Assembly (NCBI GenBank): GCA_964625865.1 | Contig: CAZVEV010000131.1 | Span: 1 to 15,148, forward strand | DNA: 15,148 nt | Reading direction: 5' to 3' | DNA from: CAZVEV01 sp964625865 | GTDB taxonomy: Bacteria; Planctomycetota; Phycisphaerae; SM23-33 | Shown here: positions 6,257-13,544 of the stretch, one piece after another | Layout: each line of letters starts with the position of its first letter | How positions within the stretch are numbered: the stretch's first letter is position 1 | Made by a program: the position numbers and the translations under genes | Notes under the pieces: model-generated | What the model saw: the letters and a program-made list of their open reading frames with translations, nothing else | Databases searched by the model: none | Told to the model about the DNA's origin: nothing

Positions 6257-7873
6257 ATGAATCGCCTGTATTTGGTCGCGCTGGTCTTGACCGTCGTCGC
6301 GGCGTCGGCCGCCGCGCAGAGAGACCAGGACCTCCCCGAGACGTTGGGTCAGTTCGATCCGCAGATCCGGCGCGGGGCGGACGGCACGATCGTCGAGATA
6401 AGCCTGGCCCACTCGAAGGTCACCGACGATGACCTCGCGACGGTCAAGACGCTCACCGCGCTTCGTCGCCTGGACCTGGCCTCGACGCGACTCACCGACG
6501 CCGGACTGGTCCACCTGAAGGGGCTGACCTCGCTGGACGCGCTGAACCTCGCCCGCACGAAGATCACCAACGAGGGGCTGGCGTCGCTGGCGGGGCTGGT
6601 CAATCTCAGGGCGCTTGGGCTTTACGGGCTCGAACTCAGCGACGTCGGGCTGGGCCATCTCAAGGGCCTGACCAAACTCGGCGCCCTGTACCCCCGGTGC
6701 ACCGATGCGGGCATGGTCCACCTGGCCGCGATGAGTGACCTGAAGATCCTGAACTTCAACCACGCGAGCATCTCGGACGTCGGACTGGAGCATGTCGCGG
6801 GACTGAAGGGGCTCGAGCACCTGGTCCTGAGCAGCACGAAGGTCACGGACAAGGGCCTGCCCCACGTCGCGGGCCTGGCCAACCTGCAGATCCTGCGGCT
6901 GGAGTTCATCGACCTGAGTGACGCCGGGCTCAAGCACGTGGCGGGCCTCAAGAAGCTGCGGGAGTTGCATCTCCTGGGCACGACGGTGACGGCCGACGGG
7001 GTGGCGGCCCTTCGCAGGAGCCTGCCCCGCACGAAGATCTATCCCAGTCCGATCCAACTGACGTCGGTTCACCTGGGGGGCACGCGTGCGACGGACGAGG
7101 ACGTGCGACGGCTGGGCAACCTGACGCGGCTTCGCAACCTGCGGCTCAATGCCACCCGCCTGACCGATGCGGGGCTGGTCCACATCAGGAAGCACGTTGG
7201 GCTGGAGGGCCTGAACATCGCCTCCACGAAGATCACCGATGCGGGGCTGGCGAACCTTGCTCCGCTGACGAAGCTGAAGTGGCTGAGCTTGTACGGCACG
7301 GGGGTTGGCGACGCGGGGCTGGCCCACGTGGCGAAGCTGGATCGGCTCGAGTCGCTCTTCCTGCATCGCGCGACGGTCACCGACAAGGGCGTCGCCCTGC
7401 TGGCCGGGCTGCCGCGGCTCAGGACGCTGGACCTGGCCCGCACGAAGATTACCGACGCGGGCCTGGAGACGCTGGCGGAGGCGACCGACCTGAAGTACCT
7501 CAATCTTGCCAATACCGCCGTCACCGACGCGGGGCTGGTCCACGTGGCCAAGCACAAGAAGCTCTACACGCTGAGCCTTTACGACACGCACGTGACGGAT
7601 GCGGGCCTGGCGCACCTGGCCGGCCTGACCGACCTGCAGTTCCTGTTTCTCTACCACACGCAGGTGACCGACGCGGGGTTGAAGCACCTGTCGGGCCTGG
7701 CCAAGCTCAAGCGGCTGGAGCTGTCCCGTACGGGGGTGACCGATGCGGGACTGGCCCACCTGGCGAAGCTGGCGGCCCTGGAAGTGCTCCTGCTGAAACA
7801 GACCAAGGTCACCGGCGCCGGCGTGCGTCAACTCCGCCAGGCCCTGCCGCGCACGGACATCCGCCTGCGGTGA
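6257..7873 (+). CDS. Secreted leucine-rich-repeat protein, 538 aa
   Basis: A signal peptide (residues 1-21, ending AASAAAQ) is followed by about 19-20 repeats of roughly 24 residues with the pattern TDAGL..L..L..L..L.L..T. This is the RNI/cysteine-containing-like LRR type that is abundant in planctomycetes. Such solenoids bind proteins; no enzymatic domain is present and the partner is unknown. Two stretches differ: residues about 243-262 (GVAALRRSLPRTKIY) and the C-terminus 525-538 (VRQLRQALPRTDIRLR) share the same LR.(A/S)LPRT.I cap-like motif, so the protein looks like two LRR blocks joined. The fourth repeat is about two residues short (LYPRCTDAG). The ATG at 6257 follows GGGAGG with 5-nt spacing; an upstream in-frame extension would run through the family A repeat and remove the signal peptide from the N-terminus. 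The next gene is 112 bp away and has its own promoter. Confidence 0.9.
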   Translation: MNRLYLVALVLTVVAASAAAQRDQDLPETLGQFDPQIRRGADGTIVEISLAHSKVTDDDLATVKTLTALRRLDLASTRLTDAGLVHLKGLTSLDALNLARTKITNEGLASLAGLVNLRALGLYGLELSDVGLGHLKGLTKLGALYPRCTDAGMVHLAAMSDLKILNFNHASISDVGLEHVAGLKGLEHLVLSSTKVTDKGLPHVAGLANLQILRLEFIDLSDAGLKHVAGLKKLRELHLLGTTVTADGVAALRRSLPRTKIYPSPIQLTSVHLGGTRATDEDVRRLGNLTRLRNLRLNATRLTDAGLVHIRKHVGLEGLNIASTKITDAGLANLAPLTKLKWLSLYGTGVGDAGLAHVAKLDRLESLFLHRATVTDKGVALLAGLPRLRTLDLARTKITDAGLETLAEATDLKYLNLANTAVTDAGLVHVAKHKKLYTLSLYDTHVTDAGLAHLAGLTDLQFLFLYHTQVTDAGLKHLSGLAKLKRLELSRTGVTDAGLAHLAKLAALEVLLLKQTKVTGAGVRQLRQALPRTDIRLR

Positions 7874-7900
7874 GCGAACGCGCGGGCGAGGGGGGCTTGC

Positions 7901-7929
7901 TTGACGCCCGGGCGCCGCGCCGGGATAAT
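7901..7929 (+). promoter_or_regulatory. Sigma70-like promoter of the aldo/keto reductase gene
   Basis: TTGACG (7901-7906) and GATAAT (7924-7929) are separated by exactly 17 bases; each matches the consensus at five of six positions. Transcription would start near 7936, with a leader of about 50 nt before the ATG at 7986. This is the best promoter match in the window and separates the reductase from the LRR gene. Confidence 0.7.
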
Positions 7930-7985
7930 CCCCCCGTTGATCTCAGGAAGACATCCACATCGGCACGGGCCGCGGGAGTGAACGA

Positions 7986-8945
7986 ATGGGCGCAATGAGA
8001 ACGATGCAACTGGGCACGACGGGTGCGGAGGTCAGCAGTCTGTGCTTCGGCGCGATGCGCTGTGGAACGCTGAACGACTACGCCGAGTCCTGCCAGCTGC
8101 TGGACCTGTTCACCACCGCCGGCGGGGACTTCATCGACACGGCCAACTGCTACTCCAAGTGGTATCCCGGCGGCAAGGGGGGCGACAGCGAAGACGTGCT
8201 CGGGCGCTGGATGGCCGAGCGGGGAAACCGTGATGAGTTGTTCCTCGCGACCAAGGTCGGCGTGGACTACCAGGACACGCCGCTGAGCCTGGGTGCCGAG
8301 GCGATCGCGACCGAATGCGAGCGAAGCCTCAAGCGACTGGGTACCGACCGGATCGACCTGTACTACGCGCACCTGGACGACCGGGCTACTCCGCTGGACG
8401 AGACGCTCGAGGCGCTGACCGCGCTGGTCGAGGCGGGCAAGGTCCGGTTCATCGGGGCGAGCAACTACCGTGCGTGGCGGCTGGCCGATGCCGAGGCGAT
8501 AAGCCGCGCCCGCGGCCTGGCGAGCTTCTGCTGCATCCAGCAGCGGTACACGTATTTTCGCCCGCGCCCGGGCGCGACGTTCGGCCTGCAGGTCTCGGCC
8601 AACACGGACCTGATGGACTTCTGCGCCGCGCGGAACATGACCCTCCTGCCGTACTCGCCCCTGCTGGGCGGCTCGTATGTGCGTCCGGATAAGCCTCGTC
8701 CCGCCCAGTACGTCGGCCCGGACAGCGACGCGCGGATGGCCGCCCTGGAGGCGGTGGCTGCCGAAACCGGTGCGACCGTTCACCAGGTGATTCTCGCCTG
8801 GATGCTGAATCACCCCCAGTCGGTCCTGCCGGTGTTCTCGGCGCGGAACCCGGACCAGATGCACGAGAACCTCGGCGCCCTGGACGTGACACTAACGGAC
8901 GAGCAGATGACCTGCCTGAACGACGCCGCCCCCGCCGACGAGTAA
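7986..8945 (+). CDS. Aldo/keto reductase family oxidoreductase, 319 aa
   Basis: An NAD(P)H-dependent reductase with a TIM barrel. The AKR tetrad is visible: Asp51 and Tyr56 in FIDTANCYSKW, Lys90 in FLATKVG and His119 in YYAHLDD. The N-terminus (MRTMQLGTTGAEVSSLCFGAM) and C-terminus (QSVLPVFSARNPDQMHENLGA) are standard for the superfamily, and the length of 319 is usual. It has no signal peptide and is cytoplasmic. The substrate cannot be read from sequence; many relatives act on sugars or small aldehydes. The ATG at 7986 has GGGAG 7 nt upstream; in-frame ATGs four and seven codons in are possible but less well placed. It is monocistronic, with its own promoter at 7901-7929, and converges on the YbjQ-domain gene with only 9 bp between the stops. 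Confidence 0.93.
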   Translation: MGAMRTMQLGTTGAEVSSLCFGAMRCGTLNDYAESCQLLDLFTTAGGDFIDTANCYSKWYPGGKGGDSEDVLGRWMAERGNRDELFLATKVGVDYQDTPLSLGAEAIATECERSLKRLGTDRIDLYYAHLDDRATPLDETLEALTALVEAGKVRFIGASNYRAWRLADAEAISRARGLASFCCIQQRYTYFRPRPGATFGLQVSANTDLMDFCAARNMTLLPYSPLLGGSYVRPDKPRPAQYVGPDSDARMAALEAVAAETGATVHQVILAWMLNHPQSVLPVFSARNPDQMHENLGALDVTLTDEQMTCLNDAAPADE

Positions 8946-8954
8946 GCGGGGCGC

Positions 8955-9512
8955 CTACCCGTCCAACTTGACCGCCGTGCCGTAGACCAGCAGTTCGGCC
9001 GCCGTGCCCACAACGCTCGTGGTCATGTAACGGACGTTGATCACCGCGTCGGCGCCAAGTTCAGCCGCCTGGGCGATCATCCTGCTGGTGGCCGTCGCGC
9101 GGGCCCGGCCCATCATCTCGGTGTACTCGGTCAACTCACCGCCAAGGATCAGCCTGACGATTGCCGACAGATCCTTGCCCAGCCAGATGGCGAAAACGGT
9201 GTGGCCCTGGACGAGGCCGAGACTCTCGGTGACCTGGCGGCCGGGGACCTCGTCGGAGTTCAGCAGGAGCACGTCGGCGTCGGGCCCCGCCGGTGGGGGC
9301 GCCTCTACCGGCGCCTTGTGCATCCACTGCTCAAGCCCGAGCGTGACCAACACCACGAGAATGCCGCCCAGCAGGGCGAAGATCGCCACTTGCAGCCACA
9401 GCGGCGCAGGGGTCTCGGCGCCAACCAGGACATACCAGGTCAGTCCGCCGAACACCGTGACGAACAGGCCCAGCACGAACGCCAGCGAGCCGATCTGTCG
9501 AATGATCTTCAT
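8955..9512 (-). CDS. YbjQ/UPF0145-domain membrane protein, 185 aa
   Basis: Two N-terminal hydrophobic helices (about residues 7-30 and 39-62) are followed by a short A/P-rich linker and a YbjQ-like domain (about 82-185). The domain shows ILLNSDEVPGR-type entry (VLLLNSDEVPGR), VTESLGLVQG, AQAAELGADAVINVRY and a final ELLVYGTAV, the UPF0145 signature. YbjQ proteins are pentamer-forming and were named as putative heavy-metal-binding; their function is not settled. The membrane anchor is an addition to the E. coli protein's layout. The ATG at 9512 follows AAAGGG at 7-nt spacing. It lies 25 bp after the LamG lipoprotein gene, so both should be co-transcribed. Confidence 0.85.
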   Translation of the reverse strand: MKIIRQIGSLAFVLGLFVTVFGGLTWYVLVGAETPAPLWLQVAIFALLGGILVVLVTLGLEQWMHKAPVEAPPPAGPDADVLLLNSDEVPGRQVTESLGLVQGHTVFAIWLGKDLSAIVRLILGGELTEYTEMMGRARATATSRMIAQAAELGADAVINVRYMTTSVVGTAAELLVYGTAVKLDG

Positions 9513-9537
9513 GTTCGGCCCTTTCGCTATACGTGGT

Positions 9538-10251
9538 CTATTTTCCGGCCAGTTCCGCAAGTTCGGCGGCGCTCAGGGCGCGGGTGTAGAATCGCACCTC
9601 GTCGATCAGCCCGGTCGCCACGACGCCTTCGGGACGTCCGCCGATCCACAGGTCGTGATCGTTGGTGGCCAGCGGGCCGGTGGGGGTCTGCTGGTCCTCC
9701 TGTTTGCCGTCGACCGTCAGCGTCACCGTCTTGCCGTCGTAACTCATCGCCACGTGGTGCCATTTGTCGTCGGCGATGTCCGCGGCGCCGGCGAGGTGAA
9801 GCGCCTCGCCGCCGTCGGCGGTATGCACCAGCCCGTGGACGGTCCCGTCAACGCCCGTCCAGAGATCGAACCGGCGGGCGTCGGTCTCTTCGGGGAAGAT
9901 CGGCCCGGCCTTCCAGATGATGTAGTGATGATCGCCGGTGTTCTTGAACTTCGTCCAGGCCGCGATGGTGTAGGTCGGGGCGTTGAGGCAGGGGCAGGCC
10001 TTGATGACGACGTAGTCCTCGCCGTTGAACTCCAGCGCCGTGCCCTTCTTGCCCTGAACCCATTTGAGTCCGGGCGGGACCTGCCCCGTTCTCTTGCACA
10101 CCGCGCTGCCGACGACCTGCCCCGACCCTTCGTCGAAGGTCCAGTAGCCTTTCAACGCCGGATCCAGCGACGCCCCGCATCCGCCGAGCACACAGGCCGC
10201 CAGCCCAACGCACGCCACGAGAACAATCGATCTGTCCATCATAAGTGCCAT
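9538..10251 (-). CDS. LamG/concanavalin-like lipoprotein, 237 aa
   Basis: A lipoprotein signal peptide ends in the lipobox LGGC, with Cys25 as the expected lipidated residue. The mature protein is a single LamG (concanavalin A-like jelly-roll) domain from about 32 to 230. It begins GYWTFDEGSG, has GTALEFNGEDYVVI, then DDKWHHVAMSYDGKTVTL and the closing GLIDEVRFYTRALSAAEL, which is very typical of LamG_3 proteins. Such domains bind carbohydrate or other surface ligands and occur in large numbers in planctomycetes; no catalytic domain is attached. The ATG at 10251 follows GGAG with 6-nt spacing; two further ATGs lie 9 and 12 bases inside. It is the first gene of a likely two-gene unit with the YbjQ-domain gene and has a candidate promoter at 10302-10329. 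Confidence 0.88.
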   Translation of the reverse strand: MALMMDRSIVLVACVGLAACVLGGCGASLDPALKGYWTFDEGSGQVVGSAVCKRTGQVPPGLKWVQGKKGTALEFNGEDYVVIKACPCLNAPTYTIAAWTKFKNTGDHHYIIWKAGPIFPEETDARRFDLWTGVDGTVHGLVHTADGGEALHLAGAADIADDKWHHVAMSYDGKTVTLTVDGKQEDQQTPTGPLATNDHDLWIGGRPEGVVATGLIDEVRFYTRALSAAELAELAGK

Positions 10252-10301
10252 CCCTTTCTCCCGGCCTGCTTGTTTCGCCGGGGCACGTGGTCTTTCCGCA
10301 C

Positions 10302-10329
10302 GATAAACCCCGCCCGGCGTGGCTGTCAA
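10302..10329 (-). promoter_or_regulatory. Candidate promoter of the LamG-YbjQ unit
   Basis: On the minus strand a perfect TTGACA (10329-10324) is followed after 16 bases by TTTATC (10307-10302), a weak -10. The start would fall near 10295, leaving a leader of about 44 nt before the ATG at 10251. The perfect -35 and position make it credible in spite of the poor -10. Confidence 0.5.
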
Positions 10330-10340
10330 GGGGCGAAAGC

Positions 10341-10487
10341 GGTCCCGTCAGGGACCATCGACAATAGCAGGATGCCGTGGGCTGCGGCGCAGCCGCAACC
10401 ACGTATTCTCGAATGGAGGCAACGTGGTTGCCGCTTCGCGTCAAGCCACGACACCCGCGCCGTTCTCATACCGTCCCTGGCGGGACG
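10341..10487. repeat. Nested palindromes enclosing family B copy 1
   Basis: An outer pair of small hairpins, GGTCCC-GTCA-GGGACC (10341-10356) and CGTCCC-TGGC-GGGACG (10472-10487), are inverted near-copies of each other. Between them lies the family B palindrome (10373-10453). The block fills most of the gap between the LamG gene start and the stop of the PQQ-propeller gene at 10501. It could end transcription from the propeller gene, though no U tract is seen. Confidence 0.6.
10373..10453. repeat. Family B palindrome, copy 1 (diverged)
   Basis: The right arm contains 29 bases (10422-10450) identical to 13303-13331 of copy 2. The left arm (10373-10404) is a more diverged inverse: it keeps TGCCGTGG and GCAACCACGT, but the middle has been replaced by a different self-pairing segment (GGCTGCGGCGCAGCC). 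That pattern, with the stem preserved while sequence changes, suggests the folded form is what matters. Confidence 0.72.
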
Positions 10488-10500
10488 AGAATGGTCCGGC

Positions 10501-11757
10501 CTACTTGGCGCGGACGTCGTAGCACAGGAGGATGTCCTGGTCGCGGATGTAGAGCTTGCCGCCCGCGATCACCGGGTGGGCCCAGGCCTTCATCTTGCTG
10601 CGACGAGGCTGGTCGAACCGCCCGGCCTGTTGGTAGCTGTCGGGGGTGGCCTTGACCAGCGTGATCGGGCCGGTCTCGTCGCGACAGTAGAGCATGCCGT
10701 CGGCGTACAGCACGGAGCACTTGCCCGACTTGTCGCTCTTCCAGAGCACCTTGCCCGTCGCGTGGTCCAGGCACGTCAGGAACTTGGGGTTGTTGCAGCC
10801 GTACAGGGCCTTGCCCACCAGCACGAGCCCGCCGTGGTGGTTGTTCATCTCCTTGGTGAAGTAGACCTGCTTTGCTTCCAGCCCGTCGGCGGTCTTGACG
10901 ATCTTGGCCAGCCCCGCGCCGGTCTTGTAGTCGCTGGAGGCGAACACCGTTGCGCCCGAGATGATGGGCGTCATCACGTTCACGTCGCCCCAGTCGGCGT
11001 GGTGGGCCGGCTCGGTGTAGCGCCACAGCAGCTTCCCGCCGTCGGCCGCCACGGCGACAACGCTGGCGGCGGTGAAGGCCACGTACTGCTTGACGCCGCA
11101 GATCTCGGCCTTGACGATCGACGAGTACGACGCCTTGTCGCCGATCTTCGCCGCCCAGACGGTCTTGCCCGTCGCCTTGTCCAGGGCGACGATCGAGCCT
11201 TTGGGCCCGCCCGGCGTGCAGAGCAGGCGGTCGCCGTCGATCAGGACCGATTCAGCGAAGGCCCAGCGCGGCAGGACCCCGCCGAAGTCCTTGACGTAGT
11301 CCACCGACCAGACGACCTTGCCGTTCTTGCGATTCAGGCATGCCAGCGTCCCGCCCGCGCTGAGGCCGTACACGCGATCGCCGTCAATCGTCGGCGTTGC
11401 TCGCGTGCCGGGAGAAAAGCCCTTGTATCCCGCCGGCGCGATGGGGCTGGCCCATATCTGCTTGCCCTTACCGCCCGCACTGACGTCCAGCGCGAAGACC
11501 GTCGCCCTGCCGCCCTTGTCGCCCATCGTGTACAGCACGTTGCCCACGATCGCCGGGCCGCTGTAGCCCTCGCCGATGCCCCGCGCCTGCCACAGCAGCT
11601 TCGGTCCGCCCTTGGGCCAGGTCTTCAGCAGGTCCGTCTCCGTGCACTTGCCGTCGCGATTGACTCCGCGCCACTGGGGCCAGTCGGCCGCCGCCGCACC
11701 GAAAGCACTCCACGTCAAGGCTGCCAACGCAAGCAGAATCGTGATCTTTGTCTTCAT
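10501..11757 (-). CDS. Secreted PQQ-type beta-propeller protein, 418 aa
   Basis: A signal peptide (residues 1-24, ending GAAAA) precedes DWPQWRGVNRDG, the opening typical of planctomycete PQQ-like propellers. Propeller blades show the repeat W.....G.[LIV].ALD..TGK..W, for example CLNRKNGKVVW, IVALDKATGKTVW and LTCLDHATGKVLW. It acts outside the cytoplasm. These proteins resemble the WD-like fold of BamB and quinoprotein dehydrogenases, but no dehydrogenase catalytic residues or heme motif could be identified, so a binding or scaffold role is as likely as an enzymatic one. The ATG at 11757 follows GGAG at 8-nt spacing; a longer form from 11787 would place ten extra residues ahead of the signal peptide. 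It is divergent from a second propeller gene. Confidence 0.88.
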   Translation of the reverse strand: MKTKITILLALAALTWSAFGAAAADWPQWRGVNRDGKCTETDLLKTWPKGGPKLLWQARGIGEGYSGPAIVGNVLYTMGDKGGRATVFALDVSAGGKGKQIWASPIAPAGYKGFSPGTRATPTIDGDRVYGLSAGGTLACLNRKNGKVVWSVDYVKDFGGVLPRWAFAESVLIDGDRLLCTPGGPKGSIVALDKATGKTVWAAKIGDKASYSSIVKAEICGVKQYVAFTAASVVAVAADGGKLLWRYTEPAHHADWGDVNVMTPIISGATVFASSDYKTGAGLAKIVKTADGLEAKQVYFTKEMNNHHGGLVLVGKALYGCNNPKFLTCLDHATGKVLWKSDKSGKCSVLYADGMLYCRDETGPITLVKATPDSYQQAGRFDQPRRSKMKAWAHPVIAGGKLYIRDQDILLCYDVRAK

Positions 11758-11803
11758 CGCAGGTCTCCAGGTTGCCCGATATCGCAAGTATGTACTGCCA
11801 CAT

Positions 11804-11832
11804 AGCCTATCACGCCGGTCCGCTGGTGTGAA
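11804..11832 (-). promoter_or_regulatory. Candidate promoter of the minus-strand propeller gene
   Basis: TTCACA (11832-11827) and TAGGCT (11809-11804) are spaced by 17 bases on the minus strand, and the -10 is preceded by TGA, giving an extended -10 (TGnTAnnnT). The leader would be about 40 nt to the ATG at 11757. No equally good match was found for the divergent gene starting at 11929. Confidence 0.4.
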
Positions 11833-11928
11833 GAACCCTGCCGCGGGAAATGGGGGTAGGGCGGGCGTCCGGGCGGGTTAAATGGACCGTGGCGAGCGAG
11901 GACTAGGCGAGAATCAGGGAGTGTGCCC

Positions 11929-13239
11929 GTGGTCAGTACAAGAACGGTAGTTGCATGGTGTGCGTGGGTTATCATGGCGGGCGCTGTCTCCGCGCGGGCG
12001 GCCGACGACCAGTGGCCTCGATTCCGCGGGCCCAACGGCTGCGGCGTCAGCAGCGCGACGACCATCCCCGTCACGTGGACGGCCGACGACTACAACTGGA
12101 CCGTCAGGCTGCCCGGGGTGGGTCATTCCTCGCCCGTCGTCGTTGGCGGGCGAATCTACGTCACCAGCGGCGACCGGGCGACGGCGCGCCGGACCGTGAT
12201 GTGTCTCGATGCGGCGAGCGGCAAGACGCTGTGGACGCGTCATTACATGTCCAAGACGTTCCGCCAGCACCGCGACAACAACTACGCGTCGGCCACGCCC
12301 GCAGCCGACGGCGAGGGGGTGGTCGTCACGTGGATAACGCCCAAAGAACTCGTGCTGCTGGCCCTGGACCGCAACGGGCGCGACGTGTGGCGTCGCGACT
12401 TGGGGCCGTACGTGGCGATCCACGGCAACGGGGCCTCGCCGATCATCGTGGGCGATCTGGTGGTCCTGGCCAACGAGCAGGCCGACCCGAAGGCCCTGCC
12501 CACCGTCTACGTCATGCCCTGGGCGCCGAAGACCGCGGGCAAGAGCTTCCTGATCGCCCTGGACCGCAAGACCGGCAAGACGCGGTGGACGGTCCCGCGA
12601 CGTAGTTCGCAGGCGGCCTACTCCACGCCGTGCGTTCGGCCCGGGGCGGGGGGACGAACGGAGATCGTCTTCTCGAGTACGTCGCATGGCATCACAGCCG
12701 TCGATGCAGCTACGGGCAAGATTGCCTGGGCGGCAGACAAGGTCTTTGTCGAGCGCTGCGTCGGCTCGCCTGTTCTGGCGCCGGGGCTCGTGATAGCCAC
12801 CGACGGCCGCGGGTCTCGCGGGCGTATCCTCGCAGCCGTTCGCCCCGGTTCGGCCGCTCCGGCCCGTGCGGCGGAGGTGGCCTACCAACTCAAGCAGCCG
12901 GTTCCGCTGGTTCCCACGCCGCTGGTCAAAGGCAAACGGATGTTCCTGTGGGGCGACGCCGGACGCCTCTCGTGCATCGACGTATTGACGGGAAAGGTGA
13001 TCTGGCGCGAGCGGATTCGCGGGGCGTTCTACGGTTCGCCCGTGTGCGTCAACGATCGCCTGTACTGCGTGTCGAAGACCGGCGAGGTCTTCGTCGTCGC
13101 GGCGGCCGACACGTTCAAGCTTCTGGGCCGCGTCAAACTCGGCCAGGGGTGCTTCACCACACCGGCGGTCTGCAACGGCGTGATGTACTTCCGGACCGAC
13201 TCGAAGTTGTTTTCGCTCGGCGGTCGCAAGCCGTCGTGA
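11929..13239 (+). CDS. Secreted PQQ-type beta-propeller protein, 436 aa
   Basis: An N-terminal signal peptide (about 1-24, ending SARA) leads to DDQWPRFRGPNGCG, the same opening as its divergent neighbour. At least six propeller-type repeats follow, such as MCLDAASGKTLW, LIALDRKTGKTRW, ITAVDAATGKIAW and LSCIDVLTGKVIW. It should be periplasmic or surface located; no catalytic residues are recognised. The start is a GTG. The GTG at 11929 is preferred over the one at 11923 because AGGGAG (11916-11921) lies 7 nt before it but only 1 nt before 11923. The two propeller genes share the fold but are distant in sequence, so this is not a recent duplication. A long inverted repeat begins 12 bp after the stop. 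Confidence 0.87.
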   Translation: MVSTRTVVAWCAWVIMAGAVSARAADDQWPRFRGPNGCGVSSATTIPVTWTADDYNWTVRLPGVGHSSPVVVGGRIYVTSGDRATARRTVMCLDAASGKTLWTRHYMSKTFRQHRDNNYASATPAADGEGVVVTWITPKELVLLALDRNGRDVWRRDLGPYVAIHGNGASPIIVGDLVVLANEQADPKALPTVYVMPWAPKTAGKSFLIALDRKTGKTRWTVPRRSSQAAYSTPCVRPGAGGRTEIVFSSTSHGITAVDAATGKIAWAADKVFVERCVGSPVLAPGLVIATDGRGSRGRILAAVRPGSAAPARAAEVAYQLKQPVPLVPTPLVKGKRMFLWGDAGRLSCIDVLTGKVIWRERIRGAFYGSPVCVNDRLYCVSKTGEVFVVAAADTFKLLGRVKLGQGCFTTPAVCNGVMYFRTDSKLFSLGGRKPS

Positions 13240-13251
13240 CACCCCCGAAAC

Positions 13252-13338
13252 AGCGTGCCGTAGCTTCACGCGAAGCGGCAACCACGTGGAGGATTAGCAG
13301 CCACGTGGTTGCCGCTTCGCGTCAAGCCACGGCACGCT
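13252..13338. repeat. Family B palindrome, copy 2 (87 bp, 38-bp arms)
   Basis: Arms 13252-13289 and 13301-13338 are inverted complements at 36 of 38 positions around an 11-base centre. The left arm also folds on itself as GCTTC-ACGC-GAAGC, and it contains GTAG directly before that hairpin, again recalling REP units. A related copy lies at 10373-10453. It begins 12 bp past the stop of the plus-strand propeller gene and could serve as its 3' hairpin. Confidence 0.82.
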
Positions 13339-13385
13339 CGACTCTCAACACCCTACGCTTGGTGCTCGTAGAATGCGTAGCCCTC

Positions 13386-13451
13386 CCGAGGCCGTGTCTT
13401 GTCGTCCGGGGGGCCCCAGACCCGCCTGGAGGCGAGATAACGCGGCCTCGG
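13386..13451 (+). ncRNA. Possible branched structured RNA element
   Basis: An 11-pair outer stem (13386-13396 with 13441-13451, one G-U pair on the plus strand) encloses two hairpins: 13404-13421 (GTC and GGG stems separated by one mismatch) and 13423-13434 (CGCC-TGGA-GGCG). The G-U pair would be an A-C mismatch on the other strand, which favours plus-strand RNA. It matches no family I recognise. It might also be just GC-rich 3' UTR folding. Confidence 0.3.
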
Positions 13452-13500
13452 GGCGGCTAGGGCGTTCCAGGGCGTTTGGCCGGGCGTTGTTGAAATGACA

Positions 13501-13526
13501 AAGCGCCGCCCGGCGGGGCGGCGCTT
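13501..13526 (-). terminator. Rho-independent terminator of the cold-shock gene
   Basis: A perfect 10-bp GC-rich stem (13517-13526 with 13501-13510) has a 6-base loop and lies 18 bp past the stop of the minus-strand csp gene. On that strand it is followed by a T-rich stretch (TGTCATTTC). The uridine tract is imperfect but position and stem are convincing. Confidence 0.75.
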
Positions 13527-13544
13527 CGGTGATGGATCGGGCGG

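Larger units (their letters stand above)
13240..13544. other. 305-bp convergent intergenic region
   Basis: It holds no gene. It contains the family B palindrome copy 2 (13252-13338), a short inverted pair CTACGC/GCGTAG (13353-13358 and 13375-13380), a branched foldable segment (13386-13451), and the cold-shock gene's terminator (13501-13526). Confidence 0.7.

Noticed and set aside
6104..7831. A 575-codon minus-strand frame antisense to the LRR gene
   Set aside because: Its apparent repeats are the mirror of the LRR repeats, and it contains no recognisable domain.
9037..11805. A 922-codon plus-strand open frame antisense to YbjQ, LamG and propeller genes
   Set aside because: Long antisense frames are expected in GC-rich DNA; the three minus-strand genes have signal peptides, ribosome sites and family motifs, while this frame has none.
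11923..11928. GTG at 11923 as start of the plus-strand propeller
   Set aside because: The ribosome site AGGGAG would be only 1 nt away; the GTG at 11929 has normal spacing. The choice alters only two residues.
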